Source of the DNA: 4572-123 sp964418755 | Lineage (GTDB): Bacteria; Desulfobacterota; Desulfobacteria; Desulfobacterales; 4572-123 | Length of the DNA stretch: 14,776 nucleotides | Direction: 5' to 3' | NCBI GenBank assembly: GCA_964418755.1 | Contig: CAYQNS010000097.1 | Coordinates: 1 to 14,776 of the forward strand | In this document: one piece after another, positions 1 to 6,493 of the stretch | How positions within the stretch are numbered: the first letter of the stretch is position 1 | How the letters are laid out: each line of letters opens with the position of its first letter | The notes under the pieces: generated by a model | Databases searched by the model: none | Told to the model about the DNA's origin: nothing | The model's input: only the letters and a program-made list of their open reading frames with translations | Translations under genes and position numbers: made by a program

Positions 1-1455
1 CACATGACGCTGGGGCCTCATGCGGCTGGAATAGATCTCTTTGCCATCGCCGCTTTTCAAAAGAGCACCTTTTTTTTCAAGGATTGCAGCAGCTTTTTGA
101 AAAGCCGGGTCCTGCATCAACGGCTCATGGATATCAAGGGGCAGTTCGGACGCGGCACAGACCAGGTGTTGTTCCAGGATCTTGGGGTTATACGGATTCA
201 CCACGGCCGCCTCCGGGGTCCGCTGCATGAAATCCCGGGGGTTGTGCATGAAATACTGGTCCAGGGCATCCTCACCGGCAATCATGACCATGGCGGAATC
301 CTGGCCGCTGCGCCCTACCCTGCCGCCTCTCTGCCAAGTTGCCACGATGGTACCCGGATATCCCACCAGCAGACAGAGATCCAGATCACCGATATCGATA
401 CCCAGTTCCAGGGCACTGGTGGATATCACTGCCAGCAGATCGCCCCGGGCCAGCCCGGCCTCGATGGCCCGCCGTTCTTCGGGCAGAAAACCGGCCCGGT
501 AGGCGCTGATTTTGCCGCTGAAGGCACCGGCACCGCTCTGGGCCCACATGGAGATTAACTCTGCCATCTTGCGCGACTGGGTATATACGATGGTTCGCAA
601 TCCCCGGTGAAGAGCGGCCTTCAACAGCAGGATCGTGGTCTGCGCCGGCCCCTCCGGCGAATCTACAAAAACAACATGGCGCCTGCCCTTGGGGGCCGTG
701 CTTTGGGTCACGGTTTGGACCGATAAACCGGTGAGCCGACCGGCCAGTTCAGCCGGATTGGCCACCGTAGCCGAGCTGAAGACAAAGGTCGGGTCGGCTC
801 CGTAATATTTACAGATACGATGCAGCCGCCTGAAAACCTGGGCCATGTGCGATCCCATGACGCCGCGGTAGGTATGCACTTCGTCCACCACCACCATCTT
901 CAGGTTTGCAAACAAAGCTTCCCATTTGTGGTGAAAGGGCAGCAAACTCAAATGCAGCATTTCAGGATTGGTGAGCAGTGCATTCGGCGGCGCCTGCCGT
1001 ATCTTCTTGCGGTGCCAGGCCGATGTGTCCCCGTCATAAATCGCGGCCGTGGCCTCGATTCCGCCATTTAAAGCCAGAGACTTAAACAGACGCAGCTGGT
1101 CCTGGGCCAGTGCCTTGAGCGGGAACAGATAAATGGCGCGGACCTTTGGGTTTTCCAGAACTTTTTCCAGAAACGGCAGGTTGTAAATCAACGTCTTGCC
1201 ACTTGCCGTAGGCGTAGCCACCACAACATGCCGGCCGGATCGAACATGATCCACGGCCTTTGCCTGGTGCCGGTAAAGCTCCCGAATGCCTGCGGCCCCA
1301 AGTGCTTTTTCAATCTGAACCGGCCATGGTTTTTCAGCACTCCCGAAGACTGCCGGCGCTTTATCCAGCACCGTATGAAACGCCACCTGACTGCCCAGTC
1401 TTTTCGATTCGGCAAGGGACCGTATATATTCGTTTATGTCAGGCTTTTGATTCAT
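1..1455 (-). CDS. SF2 DEAD/DEAH-box helicase, MrfA/YprA/Hrq1-like (C-terminus outside window)
   Basis: The frame is open for 485 codons from the ATG at 1455 to the left edge, so only the N-terminal part is seen. Superfamily 2 helicase motifs appear in order: Q-like region YRHQ (61-64), Walker A ATPTASGKT (80-88), PLKALAQDQ (112-120), TNPEML (162-167), Walker B DEVH (191-194), motif III SSAT (228-230 region), then in the second RecA domain YTQSRK, STSALELGIDIG and motif VI QRGGRVGRSGQD. The ELGIDIG and QRGGRVGR wording is typical of the YprA/MrfA/Hrq1 group, which unwinds DNA 3'-5' in repair of crosslinks and bulky lesions and normally ends in a zinc-binding DUF1998/MZB domain; that domain would lie beyond the edge. 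The start follows the TGA of the upstream radical SAM gene after one base (TGA-A-ATG), so translation is probably coupled. An Lhr-type helicase is less likely. Family assignment is confident; a specific repair role is inferred. Confidence 0.9.
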   Translation of the reverse strand, partial: MNQKPDINEYIRSLAESKRLGSQVAFHTVLDKAPAVFGSAEKPWPVQIEKALGAAGIRELYRHQAKAVDHVRSGRHVVVATPTASGKTLIYNLPFLEKVLENPKVRAIYLFPLKALAQDQLRLFKSLALNGGIEATAAIYDGDTSAWHRKKIRQAPPNALLTNPEMLHLSLLPFHHKWEALFANLKMVVVDEVHTYRGVMGSHMAQVFRRLHRICKYYGADPTFVFSSATVANPAELAGRLTGLSVQTVTQSTAPKGRRHVVFVDSPEGPAQTTILLLKAALHRGLRTIVYTQSRKMAELISMWAQSGAGAFSGKISAYRAGFLPEERRAIEAGLARGDLLAVISTSALELGIDIGDLDLCLLVGYPGTIVATWQRGGRVGRSGQDSAMVMIAGEDALDQYFMHNPRDFMQRTPEAAVVNPYNPKILEQHLVCAASELPLDIHEPLMQDPAFQKAAAILEKKGALLKSGDGKEIYSSRMRPQRHV

Positions 1456-1456
1456 T

Positions 1457-2986
1457 TCAACCTGTTGTTTTGGCGACATCCGCAAAAAACGGTGCATGGT
1501 TGGACGTGAACACCACCGGATCATTTTTCAATATGGCTGCTACTGCCGGGTGCCGCTTGAATTCACGATCCAGAAACTGCCGCACCAGGTTCCGGTGCCA
1601 GCCTTTCGGGTGGATAAAGGCCCTGTAAAGACTCAGGTCCCCGGTATAAAAATCTTCGGTGGCCAGCGCCTCGACCTCCGGCCCATAGGCAGGCAGATTA
1701 AAGATTGCAAGGTTTAAAAATCCGATCTCATTGGCATGTTCCACTGTAAATGCAAGGGTTTTTCGGGCAGAATCAAGCGTCTCGAAAACAGTACCGAAAA
1801 GCAGGTAAACATAAGTTGCTATACCCGCCTTTTTCAAATTTTGTAAAACAGTTGCGGTAAGATCCGGATCTATGCCTTTTTGCATCCCGTTCAGCACCCC
1901 GGGGTCCCCGGACTCGATTCCCAGCTTCAGCATGACGCATCCGGAGCGTTTCAAGGCATGACAAAAATCCATATCCGCCAACTGCCTGGAGATTCGGGCA
2001 AACCCGTACCACCGGACCCCGGAAGGATTGGCTGCCAGTCTCTTCAGCAAGGCCGGGCTGATGGCATTGTCCAGTAGATGAACCAGGGTTGGCCTGTTTT
2101 TCCTGATAAGCCATTCAATATCATTGATCACACGATCGGGCTCCACGGGGCAATAGGGATTAGCTTCCGCCTTTTCCGGACAAAAGGTGCAGCGGTTCCA
2201 GTAACAGCCGCCGGATGCGCTGTAAGGCAGGATCATTCCCGGAGACAGGTATTGATCCGGTTCAAAACAGGTATAATCAGGCGTGTATACCGTCTCCCCG
2301 GCCTTGATTCCGGTCATTTCCAGCACCCTTGTTTCTCCGGGTCCTGCCACCAGTTCATCCACCAAACCGTCGAATGGATTTCTCCAGGCCGGATTTCGTA
2401 ACCAGGTGGTAACCAGGCCGCCGCCGACAATGATTTTGACTTCAGGGCTGACCTTGCGCAAAAAGCCGATCATGGCAAAGGTGCAGATTGCCTGGCTCAG
2501 GTAGTTCAGGGAAAACCCGACAATATTCGGGCCATGCCTTTCCAGCAGAGAGGACAACCGCGCTTTAAAAAAAGGATAAAACGGATTTGTTTCAAATGTT
2601 TCAGAGGCCCTGACCAGATCCGCACTTCTCACCGGCAAAAGATGATCATCCTGATAATTGGCCAGGCTGACAAGACTGTTATCCAAATTGTCCAGCCGGT
2701 GCAAAACCCGGTTTATATCCATGACCGCGTGCTTGTAACGATCGATATTTTGATAAATGCGCCGGTTCTGCATGGCCGCCAGATTTTCCTGCAGGCGGGA
2801 TACCGCACGTCTGGTCCAGGTGTCTTCTCCTGCAACCGGCTGCCGCAGGAGATAGTGCAGGCCCTCCACATTAAAATCCGCCACCTGGTGGGGCACACCG
2901 TGATGGTTGAGGGCTCCGGCCAGCCTGGCCGGCCCCGGGGGCATTTCGCACGGTTTTGCCACCGGCGGGTAGATGAGCAGTATCAT
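1457..2986 (-). CDS. B12-binding-type radical SAM protein
   Basis: A 509-residue protein. The N-terminus (MILLIYPPVAKPCEMPPGPARL) and residues 150-195 (GPNIVGFSLNYLSQA, then VKIIVGGGLVTTW) have the Rossmann-like pattern of cobalamin-binding domains that precede many radical SAM cores, although no DxHxxG cobalamin-ligand motif is visible. The radical SAM cysteines are C261, C266 and C269 in CYWNRCTFC. This is a CX4CX2C spacing, unlike the classical CX3CX2C but seen in other B12-type radical SAM groups. Further core signatures are VMLKLGIESGDPGVL (351-365) and ATYVYLLFGTVFET (390-403). Such enzymes use a [4Fe-4S] cluster and S-adenosylmethionine to start radical chemistry, often methylation; the substrate here cannot be told. 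The start is supported by an AGGAAG-like ribosome binding site about 11 nt upstream. It is directly followed by the helicase gene and probably co-transcribed with it. No maturase target peptide was recognised nearby. Confidence 0.88.
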   Translation of the reverse strand: MILLIYPPVAKPCEMPPGPARLAGALNHHGVPHQVADFNVEGLHYLLRQPVAGEDTWTRRAVSRLQENLAAMQNRRIYQNIDRYKHAVMDINRVLHRLDNLDNSLVSLANYQDDHLLPVRSADLVRASETFETNPFYPFFKARLSSLLERHGPNIVGFSLNYLSQAICTFAMIGFLRKVSPEVKIIVGGGLVTTWLRNPAWRNPFDGLVDELVAGPGETRVLEMTGIKAGETVYTPDYTCFEPDQYLSPGMILPYSASGGCYWNRCTFCPEKAEANPYCPVEPDRVINDIEWLIRKNRPTLVHLLDNAISPALLKRLAANPSGVRWYGFARISRQLADMDFCHALKRSGCVMLKLGIESGDPGVLNGMQKGIDPDLTATVLQNLKKAGIATYVYLLFGTVFETLDSARKTLAFTVEHANEIGFLNLAIFNLPAYGPEVEALATEDFYTGDLSLYRAFIHPKGWHRNLVRQFLDREFKRHPAVAAILKNDPVVFTSNHAPFFADVAKTTG

Positions 2987-3016
2987 TTTTAAAAAAACTT
3001 CCTTTACTTTATCTGA

Positions 3017-3045
3017 TTGACATAATATTAAATTCGCTTCAAAAT
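3017..3045 (+). promoter_or_regulatory. Possible sigma-70-like promoter for the SEC-C gene
   Basis: TTGACA at 3017-3022 is a perfect -35 box. It is followed after 17 nt by CAAAAT (3040-3045), a 4-of-6 match to the -10 consensus. It points towards the SEC-C gene, but lies about 300 nt upstream of it with the inverted-repeat element in between, so the assignment is weak. Confidence 0.25.
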
Positions 3046-3220
3046 CAAACGTTTTGTGAGAAAACAGCTATGGGGGGCACGGATTCACACAGATATTTTT
3101 TCTGAAATGATGTATCTCTCAAGGCATGATAATCTGGCAAAACGTCATTTGTGAACGTAAACCAGAGATCGGGCCGGCTGGCCTCATGTGGCCGCCAACA
3201 AATAATCATATATTATAAAC

Positions 3221-3304
3221 GGTAGGGCCGTCCTACGCGGCGGCCTTATTGCGAAACCGGCATGATGTAATGAAGGGACGGCCGCCGTGTAAAACGGCCC
3301 TACC
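3221..3304. repeat. 84-bp imperfect inverted-repeat (REP/MITE-like) element
   Basis: The left arm (3221-3245, beginning GGTAGGGCCGTCC) and the right arm (3280-3304, ending ACGGCCCTACC) are reverse complements over 25 nt with three mismatches. A 34-nt middle section separates them. Transcripts from either strand could fold into a long hairpin. The GTAGGG edge resembles the edge of the two REP-like elements near the mla operon. There is no coding capacity, so if mobile it would need a transposase supplied elsewhere. Confidence 0.8.
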
Positions 3305-3318
3305 TGTAACCTGTAACC
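3303..3318. repeat. Heptamer tandem repeat (CCTGTAA, about 2.3 copies)
   Basis: Two full copies of CCTGTAA (3303-3309 and 3310-3316) plus CC directly abut the right arm of the inverted-repeat element. They end about 27 nt before the SEC-C gene start codon. Confidence 0.7.
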
Positions 3319-3344
3319 TTTGAATGACCACGGAGAAACAAAAC

Positions 3345-3845
3345 ATGGAGACAACGACTGAAAACTGCCCGTGCGGCTCCGGCAAAACCTATGAGGAATG
3401 CTGCCGACCGCTTATTGAAGGGACCCTGGCGGCCCAAACACCTGAAGTGCTGATGCGGTCCCGTTATACCGCCTTTGCCAAAACAAAAGTGCAATACCTG
3501 CTGGACACGGTTCACCCGGACCAGCGCAAAGATCATGATGCCGGATCAATTCGGAAATGGTCGGAAAAATCAACCTGGCGAGGGCTCACAATCAGGGATA
3601 CCCAGGACGGAGGACTCGACGACAAGGAAGGAACCGTCGAGTTTATTGCCGAATATATTGAAAAAGACAAAAAAAAGCGGCACCATGAAATTGCCCGGTT
3701 CAAAAAACAGGATGATAGATGGTATTTTTATGACGGTGAAGCGCCTGCCCAAAAACAGGTCGTGCGCTCATATCCAAAGGTGGGCCGTAACGATCCCTGC
3801 CCCTGCGGAAGCGGCAAAAAATACAAGAAATGTTGTGGGAGATAA
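3345..3845 (+). CDS. YchJ/UPF0225-family SEC-C metal-binding protein
   Basis: A 166-residue protein with a SEC-C zinc-binding motif at each end: CPCGSGKTYEECC (residues 8-20) and CPCGSGKKYKKCC (152-164). Between them lies an NTF2-like central domain (LMRSRYTAFA, then RWYFYDG). This two-ended SEC-C layout and length match the YchJ (UPF0225) family. SEC-C motifs bind Zn and are also found at the C-terminus of SecA, where they contact SecB and ribosomes; the cellular role of YchJ proteins is not established. The start at 3345 is chosen over an in-frame ATG at 3324 because GGAG lies 9 nt upstream of 3345, whereas the upstream ATG has no ribosome binding site. It converges with mlaA (71-bp gap) and has no partner on its strand in the window. 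Confidence 0.88.
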   Translation: METTTENCPCGSGKTYEECCRPLIEGTLAAQTPEVLMRSRYTAFAKTKVQYLLDTVHPDQRKDHDAGSIRKWSEKSTWRGLTIRDTQDGGLDDKEGTVEFIAEYIEKDKKKRHHEIARFKKQDDRWYFYDGEAPAQKQVVRSYPKVGRNDPCPCGSGKKYKKCCGR

Positions 3846-3916
3846 TAGGTGGATAGACTGTCAGGCCGCCCAAACAGCCTACAGCCTAAATAACCTTCAG
3901 CCGAATAGCTAAATAT

Positions 3917-4759
3917 CTATTCCGCAACCTTTTTGTACCGGTACTGAATATATGCGTCCCGAAACGCTTCATACGGGTCCAGGGCCGCATCTTTCAAGGC
4001 TTCGTAGTCACCGATGCGAAAAGACAGCCCGTTTACCCTGTCATATGCACTGATGCCCATAGATGCCGTCGTCGGCTCCACATAGGTCACGGGATTCAGG
4101 AAGCTATCACCGATCAAGCCCACGGAATCCCTTACTGTCGACGGTCCCAAAATGGGCCAGACAATATAAAATCCATGACCGATGCGATAATTACCCAGGG
4201 TCTGCCCCAGGTCTTCGGGAGCCGGGTTCAGGTTCGGATAAAACCTGCCGGCGGCATCCCAGAAACCAAGCACGCCCACGGTGCTGTTGAACAGGAAACG
4301 TCCCAGTTCGTCGGAGGCATTCTGTCCTTTGGCCTGCAGCAGGCTGTTGACAAACCGGGCCGGAAAAGTAAGATTTATAAAAAAATTCTTCACGCTGTTT
4401 CGAACAACATGCGGCACAACGGCCCGATAGCCCCTTGCAACAGGTTTCAAGACCCAGAAGTAGAGTTTGTCATTGAACTGGAACATAACCTTATTCCACG
4501 GTTCAATCGGATCTCCAATCCGGATACCATCCTCAATCTCCTCATCCTCTTCATCCAGAAAATCAAGGCTGTCATCTAAAAATTCGGAATCGACTTCGGT
4601 CAGGCCCTGCTGTTCTACAGAATCTTTTTCAGTCACCTGTGCCGGCGACTGGACGGATCGGGACAGCACATCTCTGGATTCCATGGATGCGTTATGGGCT
4701 GCACAACCCATGCCCAGCAGCAGACTTAAAACAACAGAAAAAAAAGCGGCGTATTTCAT
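3917..4759 (-). CDS. mlaA: MlaA/VacJ outer-membrane lipoprotein
   Basis: A 280-residue MlaA (VacJ) family protein. In known systems MlaA sits in the outer membrane as a ring that removes phospholipids from the outer leaflet and passes them to MlaC. It has a hydrophobic signal (residues 1-18) and a probable lipidated Cys19 in LGMGC; the lipobox is slightly atypical, with Gly and Met before the Gly-Cys. The family core starts at DPIEPWNKVMFQFND (83-97) and continues through KPVARGYRAVVP, NFFINLTFPARFVN, LGRFLFNSTVGVLGFWD, EDLGQTLGNY and GPSTVRDSVG, all typical. Residues about 45-80 form an acidic, Asp/Glu-rich linker that makes it longer than the roughly 250-residue E. coli protein. Its ATG overlaps the mlaC stop codon by one base (TAATG), with GGAG just upstream, so it is the last gene of the operon. 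No clear terminator is visible after it. Confidence 0.95.
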   Translation of the reverse strand: MKYAAFFSVVLSLLLGMGCAAHNASMESRDVLSRSVQSPAQVTEKDSVEQQGLTEVDSEFLDDSLDFLDEEDEEIEDGIRIGDPIEPWNKVMFQFNDKLYFWVLKPVARGYRAVVPHVVRNSVKNFFINLTFPARFVNSLLQAKGQNASDELGRFLFNSTVGVLGFWDAAGRFYPNLNPAPEDLGQTLGNYRIGHGFYIVWPILGPSTVRDSVGLIGDSFLNPVTYVEPTTASMGISAYDRVNGLSFRIGDYEALKDAALDPYEAFRDAYIQYRYKKVAE

Positions 4760-5379
4760 TATTGCTCCGAATTCTCCTTTTTTTCAAACTGGGCGGTCTT
4801 TTCCCTGAGCCGCTGGATCAGGTGTTCCGGCTTATTCTTTTTCAGGATTTTGGAAAACTGGGAACGATAATTTTTGATCAGGCTGACGCCCTCGATGTTG
4901 ACGTCATACACCCGCCACACCCCCTTGCTTAACTTCATGCTGTACTTTACCGGGATATCCACCGTTTCCCTGTGAATAAGTGTCTCCACACGGGCCTTGA
5001 CATCGGAAATTTTATGCTGTTTCTGATAGGTTACCGTCTCATTGGTATATTCACCGTAGACTTTGTTGTAATAGGTATTTTCCAGCAGATCGGCAAAAAC
5101 ATCCCTGAACTCCTGCCTCTGGGCCGGCGTAAAAACCCGCCAGTTCCTGGCCAGGGCACGTTTGGCCATCTCGGTATAATCAAACAGACCGTTGGTGATA
5201 ATCGTAATTTTCTGCCGTTTCAGGTTCTCGGTATTCGTTTCCTTATACTGAGGGTCCCCCAGCAGCTTCAATATCTTTTCCATAGGTTCCCTGAAGGCTT
5301 CCATGGGCTCGACAGCAGATGCCGTATTGATCATTCCCATAACCATCAAAAAAACCGCCGCAAACAAAAACTTTTTCAT
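4759..5379 (-). CDS. mlaC: MlaC-like periplasmic phospholipid-binding protein
   Basis: A 206-residue MlaC (Tgt2/ABC transporter auxiliary) family protein. It would carry phospholipid across the periplasm between MlaA and the MlaFED complex. The start at 5379 is chosen because it begins a standard signal peptide (MKKFLFAAVFLMVMG, cleavage after ASA at about residue 22) and is preceded by AAGGAG at 10 nt. An upstream in-frame start at 5442 would put 21 non-signal residues in front and overlap mlaD. Family features are FDYTEMAKRALARNWR, FTPAQRQEFRDVFADLLENTYYNKV, and the C-terminal VWRVYDVNIEGVSLIKNYRSQF, where the Y/F-DV-x-IEGVS segment is characteristic. The C-terminus is strongly charged. It lies 59 nt after mlaD and overlaps mlaA by one base. 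Confidence 0.93.
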   Translation of the reverse strand: MKKFLFAAVFLMVMGMINTASAVEPMEAFREPMEKILKLLGDPQYKETNTENLKRQKITIITNGLFDYTEMAKRALARNWRVFTPAQRQEFRDVFADLLENTYYNKVYGEYTNETVTYQKQHKISDVKARVETLIHRETVDIPVKYSMKLSKGVWRVYDVNIEGVSLIKNYRSQFSKILKKNKPEHLIQRLREKTAQFEKKENSEQ

Positions 5380-5438
5380 AACTACCAGGCTCCTTCGATT
5401 TTTTCTACCTGTGCGGTTGGCCATTAGCAATATTTTAT

Positions 5439-5885
5439 TCAAACCCCTCCGAACACATACTTGCTGATCAACTCTTCGATGTCCACGGCTGATTCGGTAT
5501 CCGTAATCATATCACCGGGCTTTAACATTTCATCCGACCCCCCGGCAATAATCTTTATATACTTATCTCCTATAATACCGGACGTCTTGACCGAAGCAAT
5601 AGTATCATCGGACAATTCCATACTGTTCTGGATCTTAAGCCGGACAACGGCAAACAGGGTTTCCCTGTCCAGGGTTATGGAATCCACCTGACCGATCTTA
5701 ACACCGGCCATTTCCACCTGGGCACCGGCCCGCAACCCGCTGACATCATCAAAACTGGCACTGATCATATAATGATCATCCCCCAGAAGCTCCATCTTCC
5801 CCAGTTTGATGGTTAAATAACCAACGCACAATAATCCTATCAGGACAAAAACACCTACCGAAATTTCAGTGGTCGACTTTTTCAT
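5439..5885 (-). CDS. mlaD: MlaD-like MCE-domain substrate-binding subunit
   Basis: A 148-residue protein with one N-terminal membrane helix (ISVGVFVLIGLLCVGYLTI, about residues 8-26) and a single MCE domain (about 37-115: FDDVSGLRAGAQVEMAGVKIGQV ... SGIIGDKYIKI). MlaD proteins form a hexameric ring on the periplasmic side of the MlaFE transporter, with a hydrophobic pore for lipid transfer. This one is short compared with E. coli MlaD (about 180 residues), with a brief tail ending ELISKYVFGGV. The start at MKKSTTEISV (5885) is favoured by GGAAAG about 7 nt upstream and by alignment with family N-termini; an in-frame start at 5942 would add 19 residues and run into a spacer repeat. It is separated from mlaF by 167 nt, unusually wide for this operon, and that gap holds a REP-like element. 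Confidence 0.93.
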   Translation of the reverse strand: MKKSTTEISVGVFVLIGLLCVGYLTIKLGKMELLGDDHYMISASFDDVSGLRAGAQVEMAGVKIGQVDSITLDRETLFAVVRLKIQNSMELSDDTIASVKTSGIIGDKYIKIIAGGSDEMLKPGDMITDTESAVDIEELISKYVFGGV

Positions 5886-5945
5886 AACAGTATCTTTCCA
5901 TGCATATTTAATATTAAGGTGTTTAGGCTTAGATAAAAGCAATTC

Positions 5946-5976
5946 TGCCTATCGGTGGCACAGCCCACCCTACGAT
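5946..5976 (-). repeat. REP-like palindromic element, copy A
   Basis: This 31-bp element is the reverse complement of the element at 8276-8307 apart from one missing base (GTGCCACC against GTGCCCACC). The core, read on the minus strand, is GTAGGGTGGGCTGTGCCACC, itself a near-palindrome able to form a hairpin. It sits in the mlaF-mlaD gap, so the operon transcript would contain it; processing or stabilisation of the mRNA is possible but not shown. Confidence 0.85.
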
Positions 5977-6032
5977 ACTGCCGATTTTCATAAAAAAGGC
6001 AGAGCGGAGCGATACCACAAATATTCAATTCT

Positions 6033-6053
6033 CACTTTTCACTTTTCACTTTT
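6033..6053. repeat. Heptamer tandem repeat (CACTTTT x 3)
   Basis: Three exact copies of CACTTTT occur at 6033-6039, 6040-6046 and 6047-6053. The last base of the third copy is also part of the mlaF stop codon (TCA at 6053-6055 on the plus strand). It lies 56 nt from REP-like copy A. Confidence 0.85.
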
Positions 6054-6493
6054 CAGCATGTCCGGAAATCATAAAACTTATTCTGGTCGGACTTGGCCCT
6101 TTCCAGCATCTCTTCCATACTGCTGTCCGGGTGTGCCTGCTCAAATCCGGCACTGACGGAAAAAGAGAAACCGGCCCGCAGACTATCTCCGAAAACATCC
6201 GCGCTTTTCAGATTTCCGGTCATCCTGGCACAGACATGACGGGCACCGTCTATCTTTGTATCGGGCATCAACAGCATGATCCGATTCAGCCCAAGGCGGC
6301 TGCAGGTATCGTTATGCCGCAAATTATTTGTAATATGTTCGGCAAAATTTTTCAAGACTCGCTGGCCTTCGGCATGCCCCCATTTATTATTGATTTCTTC
6401 CATATTATCCACCTTGAACAGAACCAGTGAGAAAACCGTGCCGTTGCTCCTCAATTGCTCCATTTCAATCTGGAATTTCTGTTCTCCGTAGGT
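6053..6493 (-). other. Degenerate GGDEF-like domain of MlaF (I-site RHND kept, A-site lost)
   Basis: This is the region encoding residues about 258-402 of the MlaF fusion. The RxxD motif (RHND) is at 6308-6319 and the degenerate active-site motif (GLNRI) at 6278-6292. The stretch is in frame with the ATPase with no stop, so the fusion is real in this sequence rather than two genes. Confidence 0.85.

Larger units (their letters stand above)
2987..3344. other. Divergent intergenic spacer with inverted-repeat element
   Basis: This 358-bp spacer separates the minus-strand radical SAM gene from the plus-strand SEC-C gene, so it should hold promoters for both. It is AT-rich near 3000-3060, then contains an 84-bp inverted-repeat element (3221-3304) and a short heptamer repeat next to it. 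No open reading frame or RNA gene was recognised in it. Confidence 0.6.

Noticed and set aside
4..558. A 184-codon plus-strand open frame at the left edge
   Set aside because: It is antisense to the helicase, whose motifs are continuous on the minus strand; the plus-strand translation has no family features.
3221..3304. A possible CRISPR or tRNA-like structure
   Set aside because: There is a single inverted pair with no direct repeat/spacer array, and no tRNA cloverleaf or CCA end. An inverted-repeat element explains it better.
3846..3916. A possible terminator between the converging SEC-C and mlaA genes (GAATAG and CTATTC pairing near 3903-3922)
   Set aside because: The stem is only about 6 bp, overlaps the mlaA stop codon and has no T-run, so it is too weak to call.
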